Of a DNA stretch of 64,000 nt, positions 17,798 through 25,571 are shown one piece after another. Under the pieces are notes generated by a model. That model worked only from the letters and a program-made list of their open reading frames with translations, did no database searches and was not told the DNA's origin. Positions within the stretch are counted from its first letter, which is position 1. Each line of letters begins with the position of its first letter. The translations under genes were made by a program, and so were the position numbers. The stretch comes from Flavobacterium luteolum (GTDB lineage Bacteria > Bacteroidota > Bacteroidia > Flavobacteriales > Flavobacteriaceae): assembly GCF_027111275.1 (NCBI RefSeq), contig NZ_CP114286.1:4016501-4080500 (forward strand), in the 5' to 3' direction.

Positions 17798-18871
17798 ATG
17801 TATTACGAAGACAAACCCGAAGAATCCCCATACAATAAGTTTCGTACTTATAAAATCCAGAAAGGAGATACTCTGGCAAGTGTTGCTCAAGATCTTGGTG
17901 TTGAGGCTGATGAGCTTAGATGGTATCATAATATGTATTGTGAGATTCAGGATTTAATAGAAGCAGATTTCAAAAGCTATTCTCAGTTTTTAATTCTGGC
18001 ACCGGAAAAATATATTGAAGAAAGAAAAGAAAAAGAGGAGAAAAATGCTCAAAAAGTAAGTTTGGGAAGTGATTATACATTGCCATTTGTTGCAGACAAA
18101 ATTAATAATGATTTCCACGTTAATTACACCACTGTTTTTGGAGATGCTGTTGATACAATAGAAATGAAAGTAAGTGTAAAATGGCTTGCTACTGATAGAA
18201 ACAATTATCATTTGTTTGAAATAGAAAAAGGATCTATTTATGTAAATAATAGTATACCAGATACCATTATGGATGAACTGGCTGCAAAAACTGCTGCTGT
18301 TTTATATCCATTAAAAATTGTGGTGGATGAATCTGGAAAGTGGGTTGATATTTACAATTATAGTGAAATAGAAAGCCGATGGAAAGATACTAAAGAAGAA
18401 GTTCTGGATTATTTTGAAGGGGAGGTTGCCGAAAATTATATTGAATATTCAGAATATGCTTTAGAAAATTCTGAAACATTATTTAATTCTCTTGCTTCAG
18501 ATTATTTTTTGAGAGCTTTTTTTAACGGCATTTACGTTGGTTATACCTCAAATTATTCGTTTCAAAAAGAAGTCTTTTTTCCATTAGAAAAAGAAGAAGA
18601 ATCGAAGTTTGCGGTGCAGCAAAAGATAGATTCTATTTTAGATGATTCAAATTTGGTGAAAGTAGAGCAAAAAGGAGATTTTGTAGATTCTGGTGGTGAA
18701 ACCAGTTTTGGATTTGACCCGTGGAAAGGAAAATTCAACGCTTCGTATTTTCTGGATGAACATAGTTATTGTATTGAAAAGATAGATTTAGAATGCAGTA
18801 TTGAGTATGATGAACCAATAAAAGTGATCATACAAATTGAATCTTTAAAGAAAGAAGAAAATCAGAAGTAA
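17798..18871 (+). CDS. Cytosolic LysM-domain protein of the T6SS cluster
   Basis: 357 residues, no signal peptide or membrane segment. A LysM module occupies about residues 16-67 (YKIQKGDTLASVAQDLGV), then a charged linker and a domain of about 270 residues with many acidic and aromatic positions that I do not recognise. LysM normally binds peptidoglycan, but in phage-type injection machines LysM proteins inside the cell join the spike hub to the baseplate (for example Afp7-like proteins). Location between tssN and the PAAR-like gene fits that reading. The family function remains inference. Confidence 0.65.
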   Translation: MYYEDKPEESPYNKFRTYKIQKGDTLASVAQDLGVEADELRWYHNMYCEIQDLIEADFKSYSQFLILAPEKYIEERKEKEEKNAQKVSLGSDYTLPFVADKINNDFHVNYTTVFGDAVDTIEMKVSVKWLATDRNNYHLFEIEKGSIYVNNSIPDTIMDELAAKTAAVLYPLKIVVDESGKWVDIYNYSEIESRWKDTKEEVLDYFEGEVAENYIEYSEYALENSETLFNSLASDYFLRAFFNGIYVGYTSNYSFQKEVFFPLEKEEESKFAVQQKIDSILDDSNLVKVEQKGDFVDSGGETSFGFDPWKGKFNASYFLDEHSYCIEKIDLECSIEYDEPIKVIIQIESLKKEENQK

Positions 18872-18922
18872 AGAGTTAAAACAGAATAGTTAAGTGAATA
18901 TAATATTTATAATGGTAAGGCA

Positions 18923-19417
18923 ATGAGTGAGAAACATATAGTAGTTCAGGGAGCTTCACTAAAATGTAAATTTAGCGTAGAACCTAAAAAAGATATATTA
19001 AAAGTAAAATCGCAGAATAAGCATTATGCTAATGATAAAGATGCTGAGAAAAAACTCATTGCGACCGACAAAGAAATTGGACAGACTTTAGAGAAAAATA
19101 CTTTTGGGAAATGCAAAATGCAGCCAAACGGAAGCGGTGATTATCTGCCGTGTCAGGCCACAATTACTAAGTGGATTGCTTTTTACGAAAAAGTAACCTT
19201 GAGTAATCAAGGGAAGATTTTACTAGAAGACAGTAAAGGAACCTGTCCTATTGGAGGGCCAGATTGTATAGAAGTTGATAAACATGGTCAAAAAGCAGAA
19301 GCGAGCAAGCAAAATGCTAAAAAAGCGAAACCGCAGGTAAATAATCAAATAAATCCTTTGGTTAATACCTCAAAATTTCAGGAGAGTTTAGAAGAGAGTG
19401 ATTCTATTTGTAAATAA
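18923..19417 (+). CDS. DUF4280 PAAR-like spike-tip protein
   Basis: 164 residues. The start MSEKHIVVQGASLKCKFS, the central FGKCKMQPNGSGDYLPC and the closing GTCPIGGPDC follow the conserved Cys and G-rich pattern of DUF4280, a PAAR-like family that caps VgrG or related spikes. The last 45 residues are a disordered K/Q-rich tail. The effector gene follows after 11 bases, so this tip protein probably carries that effector. Confidence 0.82.
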   Translation: MSEKHIVVQGASLKCKFSVEPKKDILKVKSQNKHYANDKDAEKKLIATDKEIGQTLEKNTFGKCKMQPNGSGDYLPCQATITKWIAFYEKVTLSNQGKILLEDSKGTCPIGGPDCIEVDKHGQKAEASKQNAKKAKPQVNNQINPLVNTSKFQESLEESDSICK

Positions 19418-19428
19418 AATAAAATAGT

Positions 19429-22050
19429 ATGTCAGATTTTAAAATAATTGGAAATCCGGATCCTGTTGTAGGTAAGGAAGAATTCTATTCGGTAAATACT
19501 TTTTTACCCAATGTTCTGCCTTTTCAAAACCCAGTTTCTAGCAATAGTTTTGAACAGCCAGTAAAATGGGAAATATACATTCTTGAAAATGGAAGATGGC
19601 GCAAGACAAAAGAAAATGATAAAACGGGAAAAAGAATTTCTTATACATTCTTGCAAAAGAGTTTAAATAGAAAAGGTATCCGTATTTTGGCAAGAAGAGG
19701 GCAAGATGTGGCACGTCTTAATGTAACCACACATCCAGCCGAAAAACCAAAAATTGAGAGTATTGAATTACTGGATAAAAACGGACAAAAACCAGCAAAA
19801 CCGCTTTCTTACGGACAGACTCTAAAAGCAAGGGCTCACTGTCTTCATATGGAAAAACAAAAGGTATATGTTACCTTGTGGGAAGATGATGCTACTGGTG
19901 CCGGACATAACAAAGCAAACGAAAAGAATCTAATACAAACACTCTCAGGAGTTGTTGCAAACGGTAAAGCAGATGTTGACTTTTTGCTGAGACCAAGTTT
20001 TGCTAAAATAGCAAATAGAAGTAAAGACGAAGGCAATATTCATGAGTATTATGTTACTGTAGATTTTAATAAAGAAAAAATTGCAAGTAACAATGTGAAT
20101 GTGCATGACCTTGAAGCACCGGTTGCGCCCTATAAGGCAACGACAACACCAAAAGAAGCTGAAAAGCCAAGCAATCCTACCAAGAAAGATTCTCCAAAGC
20201 AAGATGCATCAGGTGCTAAAAAAGAAAAGGGGCGAATCAATTCAGTGAATCTTACTGACACAGCTGGAAATAAGATTAAAGGAACGTTTAAAGAAAAACA
20301 GATTAAAGTCTGGATTAACTCAACAGGGTTAAAAGGAAAGGATATCAGCTTAAAACTATATGACGAAGATGTAGCTAGCAACGATTTACTGTTTCAGCAG
20401 GAATTTACGCTAAAATCTGATTTGCATGCGATTGTTGTGCCTCTAGATACAATTCCTCGAAGCCTTGGAGGAAATTTTTGGACTGAAGGTGCAGAACAGG
20501 AACTGTTTGCAGAAGTAAAAGTGTTGCAGGCAAATGATTTAAAAAAGAGTGAGGTCGTAGATGTAGATGCTGAAGTTTTTAAACAGGATCCTGTAGAGCA
20601 GACTAATAAGACTGCGAAGGTTGGAGAGGGTGAAAAGAGTGGCGGGAAAAATGAGAAAAAGGGCACTTGTGATGAATGCACTAAGCCTATAACAGCTAAG
20701 CAATTAAAAGATATTTTCCCTAAAGCTGATTCAGCAAAATTAGAGAAAGTAGCCGCAACGTATACTAAATATATGAAAGATTTAGGAATGGATACTTGTT
20801 GGAATAAAGCACATTTATTTGCTCAGGCAAGAGTTGAGTCCGGTTTAAGTTTAGAATTAAAAGAAGGAGAAGGATTTAATTATTATTATGAGAGTTTATC
20901 AATTTTTAAAGCATTTCAAACCAAAGAAGGGAAAGAAAAAGCAAAATTATGGGGTAGACCAACAATCAGACCTAAAAAGCCAGGAGTTTCGTTAGAGGAT
21001 CAAAAAAAAATAGCTAATTGGGCATATTCTCCTCCAGCAAAAAAAGCAAAAGAAATAGGGAATACTGAAGCAAATGATGGTTGGAACTATAGAGGTAGAG
21101 GATTAGTCCAAGTAACAGGAAAAGGTTTTTATGAGTATTGTAATTTATATACAAAAAAAAATAGTTTAGATGTTGTTAAAAAACCAGACTTAATAGGCGA
21201 AAGCATTGAGTTATCTATATTGAGTTCTATGATTTTCTTTAAGTGGAAGAATTTGAATACAATCGCAAATAAAACACATGATGTAGTAAATAAAATCTGT
21301 CCTAAAGTTGGTAATGATGTAAAAATTAAGGATGAAAAAGGTAAGTCTTCATCAAATTATATAGAAAAGCAAAAAGCATTTAACGAAGTAACATCTGAAG
21401 CATTTAAAATTGATAACTGTAAATGGGGAGAAAAAGTTGAAATTCCTAAAACAAAGGGGAAATTTTCGACATATGATAATGAGTATTCAGCAGAATCAAA
21501 AACCGCATATATTAATGTTATTGTTCCTAAGGATAGAAGAACAGAAGGAATGTTTGTATTTTTTGATGACACAGAAATAGTGCAGAAAGGTTACGCGTTA
21601 GCAATGGGAACAGTTAACAATAATTTCTTTGAGAGAAATGGAAAAGGAAGTACCCCTACTGGACTTTGGTCATCTTCTTATTCAAAAACTCACATTGGTG
21701 AAGCGAGTTATGGAGATTATGGTTTAATTCACATAGATGGAATGACTGGAGATGCAAAAAAAGCTACTGCACCTGGGAAAAGAGATGGAATTGCTATTCA
21801 TAGTGGACACACTACTAAAGTTGGAATAAATGATAATGGCCCGTTAATGGTTACTTATGGATGCATTAGAGTATATAATGCTGACATGAAAGAATTAGTT
21901 GAAAATTATAATAAAGTTAAGGGCAAAGGAAAAACAATTTATGTCTATGTTGAAGAAGTAGATTCTATGGATGATGTATACAAAGACTACGATATGGTTG
22001 TTGATCCCAAAGATAAAAGAAGAAATTATAGTAAAAATGCAAAACAATAA
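19429..22050 (+). CDS. T6SS effector: Ig-like delivery region, GH19 muramidase/chitinase-like domain and L,D-transpeptidase (YkuD)-like domain
   Basis: 873 residues, no signal peptide. Residues 1-400 are beta-rich repeats (KIESIELLDKNGQ near 105 and GRINSVNLTDTAGN near 268 head two similar modules) of the type found next to DUF4280 genes. A K/G-rich linker leads to CDECTKPITAKQLKDIF. Residues 420-660 resemble GH19/lysozyme-like hydrolases, with the likely catalytic Glu470 in AQARVESGL and NYRGRGLVQVTG at 553-564. Residues 690-850 resemble YkuD L,D-transpeptidases, with His791 in IAIHSGH and Cys812 in YGCIRV. Both domains predict attack on peptidoglycan. Codon use becomes more AT-rich from about base 20690, suggesting the toxin part was acquired separately from the delivery part. 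Confidence 0.82.
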   Translation: MSDFKIIGNPDPVVGKEEFYSVNTFLPNVLPFQNPVSSNSFEQPVKWEIYILENGRWRKTKENDKTGKRISYTFLQKSLNRKGIRILARRGQDVARLNVTTHPAEKPKIESIELLDKNGQKPAKPLSYGQTLKARAHCLHMEKQKVYVTLWEDDATGAGHNKANEKNLIQTLSGVVANGKADVDFLLRPSFAKIANRSKDEGNIHEYYVTVDFNKEKIASNNVNVHDLEAPVAPYKATTTPKEAEKPSNPTKKDSPKQDASGAKKEKGRINSVNLTDTAGNKIKGTFKEKQIKVWINSTGLKGKDISLKLYDEDVASNDLLFQQEFTLKSDLHAIVVPLDTIPRSLGGNFWTEGAEQELFAEVKVLQANDLKKSEVVDVDAEVFKQDPVEQTNKTAKVGEGEKSGGKNEKKGTCDECTKPITAKQLKDIFPKADSAKLEKVAATYTKYMKDLGMDTCWNKAHLFAQARVESGLSLELKEGEGFNYYYESLSIFKAFQTKEGKEKAKLWGRPTIRPKKPGVSLEDQKKIANWAYSPPAKKAKEIGNTEANDGWNYRGRGLVQVTGKGFYEYCNLYTKKNSLDVVKKPDLIGESIELSILSSMIFFKWKNLNTIANKTHDVVNKICPKVGNDVKIKDEKGKSSSNYIEKQKAFNEVTSEAFKIDNCKWGEKVEIPKTKGKFSTYDNEYSAESKTAYINVIVPKDRRTEGMFVFFDDTEIVQKGYALAMGTVNNNFFERNGKGSTPTGLWSSSYSKTHIGEASYGDYGLIHIDGMTGDAKKATAPGKRDGIAIHSGHTTKVGINDNGPLMVTYGCIRVYNADMKELVENYNKVKGKGKTIYVYVEEVDSMDDVYKDYDMVVDPKDKRRNYSKNAKQ

Positions 22051-22054
22051 TTCA

Positions 22055-23200
22055 ATGAAAAGAACAATTATTTTATCTATTATAACGATGTTAGTTATTA
22101 GTTGTAATTCTCAAACAAAGGAAAAAAAAATGGAAGTTAAAGGGTCAATAAAAAAAAACGAAGATAAGTTATATGCCGAATATATACCATTAATGAGAGA
22201 TTTGTTAAAAGGCAATGGTTATAAATTCCTAGAGCATAGTGAATTTAAGAATAAGGTTGTTGAATATTTCGGAGTTGATATTGATAATGCAAAATTTAAT
22301 GATGTTTATTTAGAAAGTGGGCTTGGATATACAGCTTTGAGTTATGAAGGTTTTATAGATACTTATCAAGTTGATAGAGGTGTAATTGATGGAGCTGGAG
22401 ATGCTTTTGCAGATATTTTAAAAGATGGACTGAATAATGATTATAATATTGATTTTATAAACTACAATAAGATTTTATTTAATGATGATTTATCTGCAAT
22501 ATCAAAAGTAAACTTAGATAAAGATAAAGTTGAAGATATTGTTGTGTATTTAAATTATGAAAAAAACAATCTTTTAAATAATTCATTTGTAAAGAATATA
22601 AAGAAGGTTGACAATTATAATGAAAGTTTTAAATGGCATCTTCTATGGTATAATAATAAAACAAAACCAGATGTAATTAGAAAAAAAATATTGCAAGATA
22701 TAGCTAATAAAAAGCCTGATTTTATTTTTGATTTAGCTTATTTTCTGAAAAACAATTCTAATAAAATTAAAGAGAAAACAGATGGTTCATTGATTGATGC
22801 CACACTAGCTTTTTTAATAGAAGTTGAATTGCAGCATTATGAAGATAAGGATTTGAATGATAATAAAGGTTACAGTTTGCTTAATAATTTTTATATTCAA
22901 AATCCTAAGATGTTAGACAGATTTAAATCTCAAAAATTTTATGGATATCCATTAATTGACAGTTATACTAAAAAGTACTTATTAATGTCAGAAGAAAATG
23001 AGATTTCTTATGGTAAAGTTATCGATCCTGATGGCTACACTAACGTGAGAAAAGATAAAAATAGTACATCAGCTATAATTGAAAAAATTAAATCAGGCGA
23101 AAGAGTTGAAATATTAAATGATTCAGAAAATTGGTGGCTGATAAAAACAAATTCTGGAAAGAAAGGATATGTTTATAAAACCAAAATTAAATCTGAATAA
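22055..23200 (+). CDS. SH3b-domain lipoprotein, likely immunity to the adjacent wall effector
   Basis: 381 residues from the ATG at 22055, 5 bases after the effector stop; longer in-frame starts at 22037 or 21971 overlap the effector and bury the signal. MKRTIILSIITMLVISC is a lipoprotein signal peptide with the modified Cys at 17. The body is helical and acidic with no family I recognise. The last 65 residues form a bacterial SH3 module (TNVRKDKNSTSAIIEKI, WWLIKTNSGKKGYVY). Periplasmic location, wall-binding module and coupling to a peptidoglycan-degrading effector make immunity the best guess. No direct evidence for inhibition exists in the sequence. Confidence 0.65.
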   Translation: MKRTIILSIITMLVISCNSQTKEKKMEVKGSIKKNEDKLYAEYIPLMRDLLKGNGYKFLEHSEFKNKVVEYFGVDIDNAKFNDVYLESGLGYTALSYEGFIDTYQVDRGVIDGAGDAFADILKDGLNNDYNIDFINYNKILFNDDLSAISKVNLDKDKVEDIVVYLNYEKNNLLNNSFVKNIKKVDNYNESFKWHLLWYNNKTKPDVIRKKILQDIANKKPDFIFDLAYFLKNNSNKIKEKTDGSLIDATLAFLIEVELQHYEDKDLNDNKGYSLLNNFYIQNPKMLDRFKSQKFYGYPLIDSYTKKYLLMSEENEISYGKVIDPDGYTNVRKDKNSTSAIIEKIKSGERVEILNDSENWWLIKTNSGKKGYVYKTKIKSE

Positions 23201-23218
23201 TATAAAAAAGCATATATG

Positions 23219-23274
23219 CTCCTTGACATATTGAAAAGAAAAGCCATGGCTAGCAAAAGTTTTATGCTTTTATT
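23219..23274 (+). repeat. Copy 1 of a short coding-like repeat in the immunity array
   Basis: About 54 bases starting CCTTGACATATTGAAAAG (23221) recur at 24739 with only a handful of mismatches. In one frame this copy reads LLDILKRKAMASKSFMLLLQ and then a stop; the second copy reads LDILKRKALASKSAILLLAE. The shared frame suggests both are leftover 3' ends of a gene rather than random DNA. Confidence 0.6.
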
Positions 23275-23511
23275 GCAAATGTAAATAAACCTAGAGATCA
23301 GGTTATAGGTTTAATGGAAGCAAAAATAAATGCTTTAGGTCCATCAACAGTTTCAAAACATTGTGCAAATTCTAGTATAATTAATGTATTCGATATATCA
23401 ATTAGTAGACTTAGTAATCCAAATGATTTTTTAACAGAGATTCAAAAAAGGTCAGAAGTAGATCAAGTTTTAATTGAGAACGCTGTTTATCATGTTGAAA
23501 TTACTCAATAA
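23254..23511 (+). pseudogene. Fragment of an unidentified gene (about 85 codons, no proper start)
   Basis: The frame is open from 23254 directly after a TAG at 23251, and the first ATG is at 23314 (65 residues from there). Reading from the stop gives FYAFIANVNKPRDQVIGLM, then NALGPSTVSKHCANSSI and a tail FLTEIQKRSEVDQVLIEN. Codons upstream of the ATG look protein-like, so this is more likely the 3' remnant of a truncated gene than a small intact one. An alternating strand-helix pattern is compatible with a small ferredoxin-like fold, but I cannot name a family. It begins within repeat copy 1. Confidence 0.5.
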
Positions 23512-23526
23512 AAAAATATTTATAAA

Positions 23527-24714
23527 ATGAAATATATATATATAATTATTCATTTATCAATCTTAAGCACTTTTACTTCCTGTAAAGGACAAGAGAAAGA
23601 AAATGCCAACATAATTACAAATAGTCGTGTTCAAGCGACTATAACAAAAAGCGGAGTGTATTATTATACGCCAGGTCTAAAAGAAATAGATTCCCTTAAA
23701 AAAGTTATGGGGGAAAAGAATTTTTATGTTATAGCCGACGATAACAACGCTTATTTTTCGGAGATATCCCAAAAACTAGGTAATAATCTCATAAAATTAA
23801 AATCCAGAAATGTTTATTTTGAAAATGAAAACTTCAATCTAAATATAAACTCTTTAAAAAATAATTGGGGAATTGTAAAGTATATCAAAGGAAATAAGCC
23901 TGTAATTTATTCTTTTATCGACTATAATTTGCTTTTAAATGATAGGAGTGAAAAAGTTGGTTCACTAAAAAACAATGATTTAATAAGGATTGAGAATACG
24001 TCATTATTTGTAAATCAAAAGGAGTATAAAGGTTTGATAATTAATAAAATGTCACTGACTACAAGTTTAGAAAAAGTAGATAAGCGAAGTTTTGTTTTAA
24101 CATATGAATATAATGGATCTTCCACAAAAATGAAACAAGTTTATAGTTTTACATGTAAAAATGATGCTGTTTATTTAACATCTAAAGAAATTCTAAAATA
24201 TAGTAAAGAAGGTTTTTTATCTAATAAAGTGTATTTGAAAAACTATAAACTAATTAATCAGTTGTATAGTGATTTGGAAGGCATAGGAAGTTCTTTACAT
24301 GACTCATTTACAAAAAATAAATCATTTGCTTTCACAAATCTATATGACAGTTTTTATAAAAAAATTGGTATTCTAAATTTTACAGTAACAAATGATGATA
24401 AATTTATAGAAGCTCCACTCAATGAAGATAAACATATACAAGACATTAAAATAATAGATACAGATAAATTAAATGATGTGGCGTATTATTTAGAGCAGTC
24501 AGGAGCTTATAAAGAGTCTATATTTTTTTTAAATAAAATTATAGATGATAATCCTGAAAGGGTTGTGGCATGGTTGAATTTGGCAGATGCTCAATGGGGA
24601 GATAATAGAAAAAAGGATGCTAAATTATCATATCAGAAATATATTCATTTAATGGAAATTCAAAACAAGGATATAAAGAAAGTACCTCAAAGAGTTTATG
24701 AAAGGATTAAATAA
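23527..24714 (+). CDS. Lipoprotein with C-terminal TPR-like helices, candidate orphan immunity protein
   Basis: 395 residues. MKYIYIIIHLSILSTFTSC is a lipoprotein signal peptide with Cys19. The middle region is beta-rich and aromatic, without a recognisable family. The C-terminal 80 residues contain tetratricopeptide-type helices (DVAYYLEQSGAYKESIFFL, NPERVVAWLNLADAQWG). The very AT-rich coding style matches its neighbours in the array. No cognate effector lies next to it, so if it is an immunity gene it is an orphan retained after effector loss. Confidence 0.55.
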   Translation: MKYIYIIIHLSILSTFTSCKGQEKENANIITNSRVQATITKSGVYYYTPGLKEIDSLKKVMGEKNFYVIADDNNAYFSEISQKLGNNLIKLKSRNVYFENENFNLNINSLKNNWGIVKYIKGNKPVIYSFIDYNLLLNDRSEKVGSLKNNDLIRIENTSLFVNQKEYKGLIINKMSLTTSLEKVDKRSFVLTYEYNGSSTKMKQVYSFTCKNDAVYLTSKEILKYSKEGFLSNKVYLKNYKLINQLYSDLEGIGSSLHDSFTKNKSFAFTNLYDSFYKKIGILNFTVTNDDKFIEAPLNEDKHIQDIKIIDTDKLNDVAYYLEQSGAYKESIFFLNKIIDDNPERVVAWLNLADAQWGDNRKKDAKLSYQKYIHLMEIQNKDIKKVPQRVYERIK

Positions 24715-24738
24715 TTCTTTGAATTAATAATTAAGGTT

Positions 24739-24792
24739 CCTTGATATATTGAAAAGAAAAGCCCTAGCTAGCAAAAGCGCAATCCTTTTATT
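24739..24792 (+). repeat. Copy 2 of the short coding-like repeat
   Basis: Matches copy 1 at 23221-23274 over about 54 bases. Its frame (DILKRKALASKSAILLL) continues to AEGIK and a stop at 24808-24810, which is where the frameshifted lipoprotein region begins. An open frame on the opposite strand across this region (24724-24927) is a shadow. Confidence 0.6.
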
Positions 24793-24817
24793 AGCTGAGG
24801 GAATTAAATGAAAAATT

Positions 24818-25403
24818 ATGAAATTATTATTAAAAATATTGATATTAAGCCTCTTAATAAATTTCATGTAATGGGCAAGTTTCAAATAAGAAAAATCAGG
24901 TTTCAAATGAGAATAGAAACATTGCATATTTTTATGATTATGATTTAGATCAAGACGGAATAAAAGATAAAATTATACTTTATACAAATGATGAAGAAAA
25001 AGGAGAGTTTGAGAGAATTCATTTTGGACTTTCAATGGAAATAAAAAATGGGTTGCCAAATAATACTTTTCAAACGTGGTATGAAAATAATAATATTATT
25101 TCCAAGAACGATTTTAACTGTGCTGCAGAAGGATTTAATAGAATTGTATTTAAAGGGAATTATTTTACAATAGAAGATTATATATGTTCTGATAATATAT
25201 CTATTTCAACTTATATTACTTTCAACGTATTTAAGGACAAAATACTTCTTCATAAATACAGTCAAACCTACTTTGACAAAGCCGATCACGATAAAAAAAT
25301 ACCATCAAAAACTTGGACAAAAAAAGATTTTAATGATATTAATTTTGAAGATGTTACTGAAGATTTTTTGCTAAAGTTAAGTCAAACAAAACCGAAAAAA
25401 TAA
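24818..25403 (+). pseudogene. Frameshifted lipoprotein gene with a D-rich (calcium-loop-like) repeat
   Basis: Starting at ATG 24818 the frame gives a signal peptide, MKLLLKILILSLLINF, and then stops at 24869. The neighbouring frame, open from 24861, supplies the missing lipobox and mature protein: ISCNGQVSNKKNQ, then YDYDLDQDGIKDKIILY and on to the stop at 25403. Together they make one lipoprotein of about 195 residues, broken by a small deletion near 24866 where a 5-base TTCAT repeat unit may have been lost. The first ATG in the intact part is at 25035, giving 122 residues without export signal. A sequencing error would also explain it. Another candidate orphan immunity gene. Confidence 0.65.
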
Positions 25404-25420
25404 TAATGAAGTTTAATGCA

Positions 25421-25540
25421 AATTTCCCTGATAGAGCGAGCATCTCGTTCGTGATAATTTGTATTAGATTGTATTTTAAGCACCTCAGGGACTATCTAGA
25501 GAGACACTTCCGCTAGCAGAGGAGCAAACTTGGAGTTTTT
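25421..25540. other. Non-coding remnant with inverted-repeat words
   Basis: The gap between two lipoprotein genes contains GAGCGAGCATCTCGTTCGTG (25434-25453), an imperfect palindrome with AGCGAGCA/CTCGTTCGT arms, and a more GC-rich stretch CACTTCCGCTAGCAGAGG (25506 onward). The latter shares the GCTAGCA word with the two coding-like repeats. Base composition differs from the surrounding AT-rich genes. It looks like a decayed mobile or recombination remnant; I do not recognise it. Confidence 0.35.
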
Positions 25541-25571
25541 GTTTCTAATAAACACTAACCAATACAAAAAT

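Noticed and set aside
19845-20681. Several - strand frames of 60-95 codons inside effector 1
   Set aside because: The + strand carries a continuous 873-residue protein with recognisable domains; the reverse frames are rich in S, F and C with no start context.
24724-24927. 67-codon frame on the - strand over repeat copy 2
   Set aside because: The + strand reading in two frames gives a proper lipoprotein signal and the repeat peptide, so the reverse frame is a shadow.
23219-25540. Intact insertion sequence in the immunity array
   Set aside because: There are short repeats and a decayed GC-richer stretch, but no transposase frame, no terminal inverted repeats and no clear target duplication.
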